Source of the DNA: Streptomyces sp. Mut1
GTDB lineage: Bacteria; Actinomycetota; Actinomycetes; Streptomycetales; Streptomycetaceae
Direction of reading: 5' to 3'
Assembly: GCF_030719295.1 (NCBI RefSeq)
Contig: NZ_CP120997.1
Location: 2,984,001 to 3,048,000 of the forward strand
DNA: 64,000 nt
Shown: one piece after another, positions 25,033 through 33,525 of the stretch
How the letters are laid out: every line of letters begins with the position of its first letter
Position numbering within the stretch: position 1 is the first letter of the stretch
The notes under the pieces: generated by a model
What the model was told of the DNA's origin: nothing
The model's database searches: none
The model's input: only the letters and a program-made list of their open reading frames with translations
Made by a program: the position numbers and the translations under genes

Positions 25033-27612
25033 TCACCCGTCCGTGGCGATCGCGTTCAGCACGTTCATCCGGCCGGCCCGGAAGGCCGGGACCAGGGCGG
25101 CGAACAGACCGACGAAGGCGGAGGCGACGAACACCGTGATGATGGTCGGCCACGGGATCTCCAGGACCCCCAGGCCCTCCAGGGCCAGCAGCTTCTGGGC
25201 CGAGGTGCCCCAGCCCATGCCCAGGCCGAGGCCGAGCAGGGCGCCGAACAGGGCGATGACCACGGACTCCAGCCGGATCATCCGGCGCAGCTGGCGGCGG
25301 GAGAGGCCGATGGCGCGCATCAGGCCGATCTCACGGGTCCGCTCGACGACCGAGAGGGCCAGGGTGTTCACCACTCCGAGGACCGCGACGATGATCGCCA
25401 GGGCGAGCAGGCCGTACACGACGTTCAGGAGCTGGCCGATCTGGTCCTTCAGGTCCTGCTTGAAGTCGGCCTGGTTCTGCACCTTGTACTGCGGGTACTT
25501 CGCGATGGAGCTCTTGAGCGCGGCGTAGGCCGCCTTCTCCTCGCCGTCCTTCGCCTTGGCGAACATGATCATGTTCTGCGGCATCTGGTCGGCGGCCACG
25601 TACCGCTGGGCGGTCGCCATGCCGATGTACATCGCGCCCTGGTCCAGGCTCGTGTCGTCCGAGGTGATCGCGGCGACCTTCAGCTTCGCCTCGTCGCCCG
25701 ACTTGAACGCGACGGTGATCGTGTCACCGGTCTTGATGTGGTGCGCCTCGGCGTAGTCGCTGCCGACCGACATGGCGTCCTTGCCGTACGCCTTCTCCAG
25801 GTCACCGGAGAGGACCTCGCGCCGCACGTCCTGCCGGTAGGTCGGGTCGGCCGCCGTGAGGTGCTCGTCCTGGGACTTGCCGTCGGGGCCGGTGATCTTG
25901 GCGGAGACGACCTTGTAGTGCGTGAGGTGGTCGATGCCGGGTGCCTTCGCCAGGGCCTCGGCGGCCTGCGGGACGATGAGCTGGCCGTTGGACGCCTGGA
26001 CGATGAAGTCCGCGCCGACCGACTTGTCCAGCTCGTCGGTGGCCGAGGCGACCATGGAGGAGCCGACCACGGACAGGCAGGCCACCAGGGCCAGGCCGAT
26101 CATCAGGGCCGCGCCGGTCGCGCCGGTGCGGCGCGGGTTGCGCAGCGCGTTGCGCTCGGCCAGCCGGCCGACGGGGCCGAAGAACCGCAGGAGTACGGCG
26201 CTGAGGGCCCGTACGACGAACCCGGCGAGCAGCGGGCCGATGATGATGAAGCCGATGAGGCTGAGGACCACGCCGAGGCCCAGGAAGCCGGAGCCGTCGC
26301 TCGCCTTGTCGACCTGCGTCGTCCACCACAGGCACACGGCGCCGATGCCGGTGACGACCAGGCCGATACCGGCCCTGACCCATCCGGACCTGGCGTCGGC
26401 CGGGGTTCCGGCGTCGCGCAGGGCGGCCATGGGCGAGACCTTGCCGGCCCGGCGGGCGGGGATGTAGGCGGCGAGGACGGTGACGATGATGCCGAGCGCG
26501 AGGCCGGTCACCGGAGTCGTCCAGGCGATGGTGAGGTCGTCGGTGGACAGCTCCATGCCGACGGCGCCCATGACCTTCATCAGGCCGACGGCGAGCCCGA
26601 TCCCGGCGCCGACGCCGAGGATCGATCCGAAGATGCCCAGGAGCACCGCTTCCAGCAGCACCGACCGGTTGACCTGCTCACGGCTGGAGCCGATGGCCCG
26701 CATCAGGCCGATCTCGCGGGTCCGCTGGGCGACCAGCATGGAGAAGGTGTTGACGATGAGGAAGATGCCGACGAGGAAGGCGATCCCGGCGAAGCCGAGC
26801 ATGGCGTACTTCATGACGTCGAGGAACGACCCCATGGAGTCCTTGTTCTCGGCGGCCGACTCCTCCTGCGTGAGGATCTTGTACGCGGCCGAGCCGGCGA
26901 GCTCCTCGGCCACGTTCTGCTTCAACCGGACGTCGCTGAAGCCCGGTTCGGCGGTGATGGAGATGTGCGAGAAGACATCGGGGGCGCCGAGGAGGTAACG
27001 CTGGGCGGTGGCGGTGTCGAGGTAGACGACGGCCGCGCCGGGGTTGGTCACCTTGAAGGCGGCGATGCCGCTGATCTTGCCCGTGACGTCGCCGTTGGCC
27101 GCGATGGTGCGCAGCTCGTCGCCGATCTTCAGATCGTGCTTCTCGGCGGTGTCGGCGTCCACCATGACCTCGGCGGGGCCGCGCGGGGCGTGGCCGGAGG
27201 TGATCTCCATGGACCGCAGGTCGTTCTGCGTCCAGTTGCCCGCGAGGGTCGGGGCGCCGGTGTCGGAGCCCATGTTCTTGTTGTGGCTGTCGACGACGGT
27301 GACGGCCGCGGTGGAGATTCCGCCCTCCGCCTTCTTCACCCCGTCCACCTTGTCGAGCCGGTCGAGAACGGAGGCGGGCACCGATTCCGGTTTGCCGTTC
27401 TCCGGGATGTCGTCGACCTTGGCCTTCTTGGGGCTGACGGTGACATCGGCGGAGGTGGCGGCGAAGAGCTTGTCGAACGTGGTGTTCATCGTGTCGGTGA
27501 AGACGAGCGTCCCGCAGACGAACGCCACCGACAGCAGGACCGCGACGGCGGAGAGCGCCATGCGTCCCTTGTGCGCGAAGAAGTTGCGCATCGAGGTCTT
27601 CCACACGGTCAT
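25033..27612 (-). CDS. FtsX/MacB-type ABC transporter permease
   Basis: 859 residues. The architecture is TM1, a large extracytoplasmic domain (about 50-270), three membrane helices, a linker with further helices, then a second copy: extracytoplasmic domain (about 540-720) and three C-terminal helices. Two FtsX-like cores are visible (TREIGLMRAIGSSREQVNRSV and TREIGLMRAIGLSRRQLRRMI), both ending in similar helix pairs. Such double-FtsX permeases work with a LolD/MacB-type ATPase as mechanotransmission machines in lipoprotein, peptide or antibiotic handling rather than classical import. It follows its ATPase with a four-base overlap. Confidence 0.92.
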   Translation of the reverse strand: MTVWKTSMRNFFAHKGRMALSAVAVLLSVAFVCGTLVFTDTMNTTFDKLFAATSADVTVSPKKAKVDDIPENGKPESVPASVLDRLDKVDGVKKAEGGISTAAVTVVDSHNKNMGSDTGAPTLAGNWTQNDLRSMEITSGHAPRGPAEVMVDADTAEKHDLKIGDELRTIAANGDVTGKISGIAAFKVTNPGAAVVYLDTATAQRYLLGAPDVFSHISITAEPGFSDVRLKQNVAEELAGSAAYKILTQEESAAENKDSMGSFLDVMKYAMLGFAGIAFLVGIFLIVNTFSMLVAQRTREIGLMRAIGSSREQVNRSVLLEAVLLGIFGSILGVGAGIGLAVGLMKVMGAVGMELSTDDLTIAWTTPVTGLALGIIVTVLAAYIPARRAGKVSPMAALRDAGTPADARSGWVRAGIGLVVTGIGAVCLWWTTQVDKASDGSGFLGLGVVLSLIGFIIIGPLLAGFVVRALSAVLLRFFGPVGRLAERNALRNPRRTGATGAALMIGLALVACLSVVGSSMVASATDELDKSVGADFIVQASNGQLIVPQAAEALAKAPGIDHLTHYKVVSAKITGPDGKSQDEHLTAADPTYRQDVRREVLSGDLEKAYGKDAMSVGSDYAEAHHIKTGDTITVAFKSGDEAKLKVAAITSDDTSLDQGAMYIGMATAQRYVAADQMPQNMIMFAKAKDGEEKAAYAALKSSIAKYPQYKVQNQADFKQDLKDQIGQLLNVVYGLLALAIIVAVLGVVNTLALSVVERTREIGLMRAIGLSRRQLRRMIRLESVVIALFGALLGLGLGMGWGTSAQKLLALEGLGVLEIPWPTIITVFVASAFVGLFAALVPAFRAGRMNVLNAIATDG

Positions 27613-28397
27613 GAGGTCCGCCCGCGCGCGTCGAAGTCCTTCATGCGGTCCAGCACCTGGTCGGCGGTGGGGTTGTGCATCTCGTCCACGATGCGCCCGT
27701 CCGCGAGGTAGAGCACCCGGTCCGCGTAGGAGGCGGCGACCGGGTCGTGGGTGACCATGACGATGGTCTGGCCCAGCTCGTCCACGGACCTGCGCAGGAA
27801 GCTCAGCACCTCGGCACCGGCCCGCGAGTCCAGGTTCCCGGTCGGTTCGTCACCGAAGATGATCTCCGGCTGGGCGGCCAGGGCCCGCGCCACCGCGACG
27901 CGCTGCTGCTGCCCGCCGGACAGCTGGGTCGGGCGGTGCTTGAGCCGGCCCGCCAGGCCCACGGTCTCCACGACCTGGTTCAGCCACGCGGCGTCGGGCT
28001 TGCGGCCCGCGATGTCCATCGGCAGCGTGATGTTCTCCAGGGCGTTGAGCGTCGGCAGGAGGTTGAACGCCTGGAAGATGAACCCGATGCGGTCGCGGCG
28101 CAGCTGGGTGAGCTTCTTGTCCTTGAGGCCGGTGATCTCGGTCTCGGCCAGGTGGATCTGACCGGACGTCACGGTGTCCAGACCGGCCAGGCAGTGCATC
28201 AGCGTCGACTTGCCGGAGCCGGAGGGGCCCATGATCGCGGTGAACTGGCCCTTGGCGATGTCGACGTCGACGTGGTCCAGGGCGACGACCCGGGTCTCGC
28301 CCGTCCCGTACGCCTTGACGACCTGCCGAGCCCGCGCAGCCACGGCCGTACGCCCTCCAGTGCCCCCGTGCCTGGGAATGGTTACAGCCGTTGTCAC
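27609..28397 (-). CDS. ABC transporter ATP-binding protein (LolD/MacB type)
   Basis: 262 residues. Walker A GPSGSGKST at 57-65, Q-loop in FIFQAFNLLP, ABC signature LSGGQQQRV at 159-167, Walker B IIFGDEPTGNLD and switch His in MVTHD. The TSGQIHLAETEITGLKDKKLT segment is typical of MacB-like ATPases. Start is GTG with TAGGAG seven bases before. It forms a two-gene operon with the downstream FtsX-type permease and energises it on the cytoplasmic side. Confidence 0.95.
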   Translation of the reverse strand: MTTAVTIPRHGGTGGRTAVAARARQVVKAYGTGETRVVALDHVDVDIAKGQFTAIMGPSGSGKSTLMHCLAGLDTVTSGQIHLAETEITGLKDKKLTQLRRDRIGFIFQAFNLLPTLNALENITLPMDIAGRKPDAAWLNQVVETVGLAGRLKHRPTQLSGGQQQRVAVARALAAQPEIIFGDEPTGNLDSRAGAEVLSFLRRSVDELGQTIVMVTHDPVAASYADRVLYLADGRIVDEMHNPTADQVLDRMKDFDARGRTS

Positions 28398-28759
28398 GGT
28401 TTATCTCCTATGTCGGTCGGCGCTGGTTCGTCGCCGTCTGCTGTGAAGTCTGCTGGCTGGAGGGGGTCCGGCGCGCTGGTGCCCGGCGCAGTCTTCCGGT
28501 GGGGTTTTCCCCACCCCGCCCCCTGCGGTCCGCCCCTCCGCGGTACGACAACACGCTACGGAACGGGGTGACGTGGGCACGTCCTCCGGCGGGACGAACG
28601 GCCCCTGGGCCGGAGTAAGGAGCTACCCCTAGGGGGCTGGGCCCCTGGGTGGACGGGTATCTCAGGGACTGCGCCCAAGGGCCCACACCGCTGGGTGGGG
28701 ACGGGCGCTCGAAGCGGGCGGTACGGGCAGGCGGTACGGGGCGGCCGCGAAGGCCCCCG
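28398..28759. other. Intergenic region upstream of the ABC operon
   Basis: No gene seen. It must carry the promoter of the minus-strand ABC operon and the 3' flank of the TetR gene. It holds short palindromes CGGCCCCTGGGCCGG (28600-28614) and CCCCTAGGGG (28626-28635) and a GC-rich 3' flank. I could not single out a convincing promoter. Confidence 0.4.
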
Positions 28760-29359
28760 CTACCGGCGTCCCGCCCTGGGGGCCAGGGCCGCGCGCAGGG
28801 CCGGGACGAGGGCGGCGCGGGTCTCGGCCGGGGTGAGGGCGGAGGGGGTGGGGAGCGGGTTGAGGTAGCGGGTGTAGATGATCCCGCCGAGTACGGTCAC
28901 CACGGCGGTGGCACGGGCGGTCGCGTCCCGGCCGCCGAGAAATTCAACGAGCCGCCCCAGCAGCTCCTGTTCCAGGTACTCGCGGATCACCTCGGCGGCC
29001 GTCCCGCCCCGGGCGGTGAGCCGGCGGAAGTCGGCGTCCTCCCACAGGCCGGTCACCGCGTCGATCAGCCGCGCGGGCAGGGTCGCCGGATCACCGCTCA
29101 GCACCTCGTCGACCGTCAGCGCGCCGGCGCACTGGAACTGCATCACCTCGGCGAACAGGCCCTTCTTGGACCCGAAGTGGTACGAGATCAGGGCGGCGTC
29201 CACACCGGCCGCACCGGCCACGGCGCGCAGCGTCGTGGCCCGGTAGCCGCGCTCCAGGAACAGCGCACGCGCCGCGACGACGACCGATTCCCGGGTCGGC
29301 GGGTTGCCCCGGGGGCGCCCCCGGGGCCTGGCGGCGGCGGACCGGGCGTTATTCATCAC
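28760..29359 (-). CDS. TetR-family regulator
   Basis: About 199 residues. The HTH is clear: TRESVVVAARALFLERGYRATTLRAVAGAAGVDAALISYHFGSK in two adjoining segments, then a TetR_C_17-like ligand domain (YLEQELLGRLVEFLGGRDA, AVVTVLGGIIYTRYLNPLP). Starts GTG-ATG in tandem with no evident ribosome-binding site, so the exact start is open. It is divergent, by 72 bases, from an NAD(P)-binding oxidoreductase gene and is the natural candidate to repress it. Confidence 0.87.
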   Translation of the reverse strand: MMNNARSAAARPRGRPRGNPPTRESVVVAARALFLERGYRATTLRAVAGAAGVDAALISYHFGSKKGLFAEVMQFQCAGALTVDEVLSGDPATLPARLIDAVTGLWEDADFRRLTARGGTAAEVIREYLEQELLGRLVEFLGGRDATARATAVVTVLGGIIYTRYLNPLPTPSALTPAETRAALVPALRAALAPRAGRR

Positions 29360-29431
29360 CGTTGAGCGTGCGTGGCGTGATCCGCAGAGTCAAGGGCGTT
29401 CCGGCCGCCCCACGAAGGAAGCACCCACACC

Positions 29432-30289
29432 ATGCGCATCGCAGTCTTCGGAGCCAACGGCCCGACCGGCCGCCACCTCACCGACCAGGCTCCAGGGCCT
29501 GTACGACGGATCTTCGCGGGCCCGCGACGCCTGGCACGCACTCTCGCCGCACGCCCGAATCACCCAAGTACGTCCAGTACGAGGCAGATCCGGGCGCACG
29601 CCGAAAGCACGCACCAGACGCCGCGTGCTGCTCCACGAAAATCCGCCGGACAGGCCCTGGCCGCCGGCCACGAGGTCGTCGCCGTGACCCGCAGGCCCGG
29701 CTCCCTGCCCGCCCGCCCCGGCCTCACCCCGGCCGTCGCCGACGCCACCGACCCGCAGGCCGTCGACGCCGCGGTCGAAGGAACGGACGCGGTCCTCTCC
29801 GCGCTCGGCGCCCGCTTCAGCAAGCAGCCGATCACCCTGTACTCGCGGAGCGCCACGGCCATCACCGAGGCCATGGCCCACCACGGCGTCCGGCGGCTGC
29901 TCGTCATCAGCTCCAGCATCGCCGACCCCGGCTGGCGCCCCACCGGGGCGCACTTCTTCAACCATGTGCTCGACCCGCTGGTGAACCGGCGCCTGGGCCG
30001 CACCCTCCACGCGGACATGGGCCGTATGGAGGGCATCGTCCGCCGCACCGCTCTCGACTGGACCCTGGTACGGCCGTCGGGCCTCTTCGAGCACCCGGCC
30101 GTCACCGACTACCGCACCGCCCCGTCGAGCGCCGACGGCGTCTTCACGGCCCGCTCCGACCTCGCCGCGAGCATGCTGCGCGAACTGGAGGAGCGGCGCC
30201 ATGTCCGTACGGCCATGGGTGTGATCACGACCGCCGTGAAGCCGAACATCGCCAAGCTCATCTGGAACGAGGGCGTGAAGAAGAAGTGA
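29432..30289 (+). CDS. NAD(P)H-binding (NmrA/SDR-like) protein with in-frame insertion
   Basis: 285 residues. Begins with a Rossmann fold (RIAVFGANGPTGRHLTDQA) which in relatives continues straight into LAAGHEVVAVTRRPG. Here 55 codons are inserted between those two pieces, at the end of helix A, encoded by a MITE-like hairpin. The frame stays open and the rest is intact (AVEGTDAVLSALGA, HHGVRRLLVISSS, DWTLVRPSGLFEHP). Members bind NAD(P)H and act as reductases or redox sensors. Whether a 55-residue Arg/Pro-rich loop allows folding is doubtful, so this may be a functionally dead gene. It overlaps the next gene by four bases. Confidence 0.85.
   Translation: MRIAVFGANGPTGRHLTDQAPGPVRRIFAGPRRLARTLAARPNHPSTSSTRQIRAHAESTHQTPRAAPRKSAGQALAAGHEVVAVTRRPGSLPARPGLTPAVADATDPQAVDAAVEGTDAVLSALGARFSKQPITLYSRSATAITEAMAHHGVRRLLVISSSIADPGWRPTGAHFFNHVLDPLVNRRLGRTLHADMGRMEGIVRRTALDWTLVRPSGLFEHPAVTDYRTAPSSADGVFTARSDLAASMLRELEERRHVRTAMGVITTAVKPNIAKLIWNEGVKKK
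29492..29660. mobile_element. MITE-like imperfect palindrome inserted in a gene
   Basis: Ends CCAGGGCCTGTACGACGGAT and, on the other strand, CCAGGGCCTGTCCGGCGGAT match at 18 of 20 positions. The match continues inward almost to the centre (GACGCCTGG / GGCGTCTGG, CACGCCCGAATC / TGCGCCCGGATC), so the whole 169 bases folds into one hairpin. There is no transposase. The ends resemble terminal repeats I associate with streptomycete IS elements, from memory. Net addition to the host gene is 165 bases, a multiple of three. No clear target duplication. Confidence 0.8.
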
Positions 30290-30690
30290 GCCGGTACCTG
30301 CCCCGGCTCACGCCCACCGCGAGCGACTTCCTCACCCTCCCCCGTACCGCCACCCTCACCACGCTGCGCCCCGACGGCACCCCGCACGTGGCTCCCGTCC
30401 GCTTCACCTTCGACGCGTCCACGGGCCTGGCCCGGGTGACCACCAGGGCCGGTGCCCGCAAGGCGCGCAATGTGTCGGCGGGCGGCCCGGCGGCCCGGGT
30501 CGCGCTCTGCCAGGCCGACGGCTTCCGCTGGATCACCCTCGAAGGCCGGGCCTCGGTGGCCGGTGACCCCGTACGCCTGGCGGAGGCCGTACGCCGTTAC
30601 ACCGCCCGCTACGGGGCGGCCCCGCCCGACCCGCCGGACCTGGCCGTCATCGAGGTCGCCGTCGACCGCGTCCTGAGCCTCAACGTCTGA
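30286..30690 (+). CDS. F420/FMN-dependent pyridoxamine-phosphate-oxidase-like protein
   Basis: 134 residues, a single split-barrel domain: LTPTASDFLTLPRTATLTTLRPDGTPH in two blocks, then FTFDASTGLARVTTRAGARKARNV and VALCQADGFRWITLEGRA. This is the PPOX-class F420-dependent reductase pattern common in actinobacteria, which reduces small substrates with F420H2 or binds flavin or haem. Start GTG overlaps the stop of the preceding NAD(P)-binding gene, implying one transcript and perhaps one redox pathway. Confidence 0.85.
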   Translation: MSRYLPRLTPTASDFLTLPRTATLTTLRPDGTPHVAPVRFTFDASTGLARVTTRAGARKARNVSAGGPAARVALCQADGFRWITLEGRASVAGDPVRLAEAVRRYTARYGAAPPDPPDLAVIEVAVDRVLSLNV

Positions 30691-30734
30691 GCCCGCACCG
30701 CCCTCCCTCTTCGTGAAAGCGACGTGACCCCGCC

Positions 30735-31619
30735 ATGCCCACCGTTCCCGTCCTCGGCTCCACCGTCCACTACCGCGAGTCCGGCGACCCGGACGGCCTG
30801 CCGTTCGTCTTCCTCCACGGCAATCCGACCTCCTCCTACCTGTGGCGCGACGTCCTGCCCGGGGTGGCCGCGCCCGGCCGGCGTCTGCTGGCCCCCGACC
30901 TCATCGGCATGGGCGAGTCCGGCCGGCCCGGCATCGCGTACACCTTCGACGACCACGCCCGCCATCTCGACGCCTGGTTCGATGCGCTCGGCCTGACCGA
31001 GGCCGTCCTCGTCGGCCACGACTGGGGCGGCGCGCTCGCCTTCGACCGCGCCGCCCGGCTCCCGCACACCGTCCGCGCCGTCGCCTTCACCGAGACGATC
31101 GTGAAACCGCTGTACGGTGACGAATTCCCGGATGCCGGACGGCAGTTGTTCACGCTGCTGCGCACCCCGGGGGTGGGCGAGAAAATGGTCCTGGAGGATT
31201 CGCTGTTCATCGAGGGGCTCCAGGACACCCTGGCCACCCCGCTCGACCCCGCCGCCCTCGACGCCTACCGGCGGCCCTTCCCCACCCCGGACAGCCGCCG
31301 GCCCGTCCTGGCGTGGACGCGCATGATGCCGCTGGACGGGGAACCCGCCGATGTCGTGGCCCGGATCGAGCGCTACGACGCCTGGCTGGCGTCCAGCCCC
31401 GAAGTCCCCAAGCTCCTGGCCGCGTTCGAGCCGGGGCCCGGCGCCATGACCGACCGGGCGGCGGTGGCCTGGTGCGAGGCGAACATCGCGGGCCTGGAGG
31501 TCTCCCGGCACGGCGTCGCCGGGCACCACACCCCGGAGGACCGCCCCGAGGAGCTGGCGTCGGCCATCGGCGACTGGGCGGACCGCCACGGGCTCGGGCG
31601 CCCGCCGGTCACCGGCTGA
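30735..31619 (+). CDS. Haloalkane dehalogenase-like alpha/beta hydrolase
   Basis: 294 residues, the typical length. HGNPTSSYLWR (29-39) supplies the halide-binding Asn and oxyanion hole, GHDWGG (95-100) the nucleophilic Asp96 with the halide-stabilising Trp97, and a late GHHTPED the catalytic His. The family hydrolyses carbon-halogen bonds with water; an Asp nucleophile with adjoining Trp distinguishes it from ordinary esterases and epoxide hydrolases. It follows the PPOX gene by 44 bases on the same strand. Its last 11 bases overlap the end of the convergent aldo/keto reductase gene. Confidence 0.9.
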   Translation: MPTVPVLGSTVHYRESGDPDGLPFVFLHGNPTSSYLWRDVLPGVAAPGRRLLAPDLIGMGESGRPGIAYTFDDHARHLDAWFDALGLTEAVLVGHDWGGALAFDRAARLPHTVRAVAFTETIVKPLYGDEFPDAGRQLFTLLRTPGVGEKMVLEDSLFIEGLQDTLATPLDPAALDAYRRPFPTPDSRRPVLAWTRMMPLDGEPADVVARIERYDAWLASSPEVPKLLAAFEPGPGAMTDRAAVAWCEANIAGLEVSRHGVAGHHTPEDRPEELASAIGDWADRHGLGRPPVTG

Positions 31620-32502
31620 GACGGTCCGCCGCGTCGTCCAGGAGCGCCGACTCGGCTTCGTCCAGGTCGAGTTCGGCCGCCCGAGCCGAGTCCTGGACGG
31701 ACGCCGGGCGGCTGGCTCCCGGCACGGGCACCATCGCCGGGGACCTGGCCAGCAGCCAGGCCAGGGCGACCTGCTGGGGGCTGACACCGCGCTCGGCGGC
31801 GACACGGTGGAAGGCGGTGCCCTCGGAGGCCGGCCCCGACGGGCCGTCGAGCGCGCTGCGCGAGATTCCGCCGAGCGGACTCCACGGCAGGAAGGCGAGG
31901 CCCGAGCGTTCACTCAGCCTCAGCTCCGCCTCGCTGCCGCGCACGGCGGGCGAGTACTGGTTCTGCACGGAGACCAGGGCGTCGCCCAGGAGGACCCGCG
32001 CCGCACGGATCTGCCCGCTGGTCACGTTGGAGATCCCGGCGGCGCGGATCGTACCGGCGTCGAGCAGCTCGCGCAGCGCGCCGACGGAGTCCGCCCACGG
32101 CACCCCGGGGTCCGGCTTGTGGAGCTGGTAGAGGCCGATGGCTTCGACGCCCAGGCGCCCGGCGGACTCCTCGGCGGCCCGCCTCAGGTGCTCGGGGGTG
32201 CCGGTGACGGTCCAGCTGCCGTCGCCGGGCCGCCCGCGCCCGCCCTTGGTGGCGACCAGCACGCCGGAGGTGTCGCCGCCGTAGCTCCGCAGCGCGCGGG
32301 CGACGAGGCGTTCGTTGTGGCCCCTCTCATCGGCGTGCCAGTGGTAGCTGTCGGCGGTGTCGATGAGGGTGATGCCCGCGTCGAGCGCGGCGTGGACGGT
32401 GGCCATGGCCCGCCGCTCGTCGGGGCGTCCTTCGATGGAGAGCGGCATGGCTCCCAGGCCGATGGCACTGACCTTCAGCTCTCCGATGGTGCGGTATCGC
32501 AT
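31609..32502 (-). CDS. Aldo/keto reductase
   Basis: 297 residues, a TIM-barrel NADPH-dependent oxidoreductase. Begins MRYRTIGELKVSAIGLGAMP; catalytic residues are Asp48 and Tyr53 in DTADSYHW, Lys in VATKGGRG, His in YQLHKPDP. NADPH-binding motif GASRPASVQDSARA is near the C-terminus. Such enzymes reduce aldehydes and ketones; specificity cannot be assigned. The ATG has GAGGAG nine bases upstream. It lies 11 bases beyond the epimerase-like gene on the same strand, so they are probably one operon under the divergent LysR regulator. Confidence 0.92.
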   Translation of the reverse strand: MRYRTIGELKVSAIGLGAMPLSIEGRPDERRAMATVHAALDAGITLIDTADSYHWHADERGHNERLVARALRSYGGDTSGVLVATKGGRGRPGDGSWTVTGTPEHLRRAAEESAGRLGVEAIGLYQLHKPDPGVPWADSVGALRELLDAGTIRAAGISNVTSGQIRAARVLLGDALVSVQNQYSPAVRGSEAELRLSERSGLAFLPWSPLGGISRSALDGPSGPASEGTAFHRVAAERGVSPQQVALAWLLARSPAMVPVPGASRPASVQDSARAAELDLDEAESALLDDAADRLSR

Positions 32503-32513
32503 GGGCGTACTCC

Positions 32514-33455
32514 TCAGGAGGCGGGGGCGGCGGACGCGGCGACCGCCTCGGCGGCGACGGCGGGCAGCCAGTCGGCGGTACGGGAGAAGGCGAAACCCAG
32601 CTCCTTCGCCCGGCGGTTGCTCATGGCGTAGAACCGGTCGAAGGAGAACGGGCCCGCCTGCTCCCCCGGGGCGACGGTCCGGTGCACGGGCAGGACGCCG
32701 CTCGCCGCCGCGACGACGGCGGTCAGGCCGGTCACGTCGAGCAGGCCGTCGGAGCAGGCGTTCAGCGGACCGGTGAAGCCGGTGCCCGTGGCCGCCCACG
32801 CCAGCAGGCCGGCCAGCTCCGCGTAGTGGATGAAGACGCTGGGCTGCTCCTCGCGGTGGACGGCGATCTCCTCGCCCCGGCCGACGCGCTCCACGTAGTG
32901 CGCCAGGCGGCCGGTGAACTCCTGGTCGCCGCCGCCGAGTACGTGGGCGCTGCGTACGGAGGCGAAGGCGAAGGGGCCCTCCCGGGTGAACACCGCCTCG
33001 GCCTGCCGCTTGCCCTCGGCGTAGTGGGCCTCCAGATAGGCCGGGTCGTGCCAGGGCAGGTCCAGCCGCACCCGCCAGCCGGCCGGGTCCACGCGCTCCT
33101 CCGCCACGGGGACGCCGGGGGTGGCGGGCGCCGGCGCGACCGTCGCCGGATCGTAGACCTCGATGGTGGAGGTCATGACGTACCGCGCGGTGCGGTCCCG
33201 GAAGACGCGCACGGCGATCGCGGCCTGGACCGGGGTGTAGCAGACCTGGTCGACGACCACGTCGAAGGTGCGCCCGCCGAGCGCGGCGGTGAGGGCGGCC
33301 TCGTCGTCGCGGTCCACGACGAGGTGCTCGGCGCCCGGGGGCGGCGGGGCGGAGCCGCGGTTGACGACCGTGACCCGGTGCCCGGCCTCCAGCGACCGTT
33401 GGACCAGGAGCTTCCCGAAGTACCGGCTTCCGCCGATGACACAGATCCTTTGCAT
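32514..33455 (-). CDS. NAD-dependent epimerase/dehydratase-like protein
   Basis: 313 residues, extended SDR. N-terminal CVIGGSRYFGKLLVQRSLEAGH binds NAD(P) with a GxxxFG variant of the usual GxxGxxG. STIEVYDPATV and AYLEAHYAEGKRQAEAVF supply the Tyr/Lys pair (YAEGK), and VRSAHVLGGGDQEF is the substrate-side segment. Similar proteins resemble isoflavone-reductase/mRNA-binding CSP41-like epimerases; substrate unknown. ATG follows GGAGG closely. Divergent, by 70 bases, from a LysR gene that is its likely regulator. Confidence 0.87.
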   Translation of the reverse strand: MQRICVIGGSRYFGKLLVQRSLEAGHRVTVVNRGSAPPPPGAEHLVVDRDDEAALTAALGGRTFDVVVDQVCYTPVQAAIAVRVFRDRTARYVMTSTIEVYDPATVAPAPATPGVPVAEERVDPAGWRVRLDLPWHDPAYLEAHYAEGKRQAEAVFTREGPFAFASVRSAHVLGGGDQEFTGRLAHYVERVGRGEEIAVHREEQPSVFIHYAELAGLLAWAATGTGFTGPLNACSDGLLDVTGLTAVVAAASGVLPVHRTVAPGEQAGPFSFDRFYAMSNRRAKELGFAFSRTADWLPAVAAEAVAASAAPAS

Positions 33456-33525
33456 GCCTCCATCCTGGAGACGTACCGTCAGCAGCAGAAGTACCGGCTC
33501 ACTGAACCCGTATGAAGGAAAACTG

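Noticed and set aside
24187..27711. Very long open frame on the plus strand, antisense to mfd and the ABC permease
   Set aside because: It results from high GC and few stop codons opposite real genes; its sequence has no recognisable domain and the opposite strand encodes complete Mfd and FtsX proteins.
29432..30690. Single fused protein from the NAD(P)-binding and PPOX genes
   Set aside because: The first gene ends in its own TGA, overlapped by the GTG of the second in another frame; the longer frame reads the first gene out of phase.
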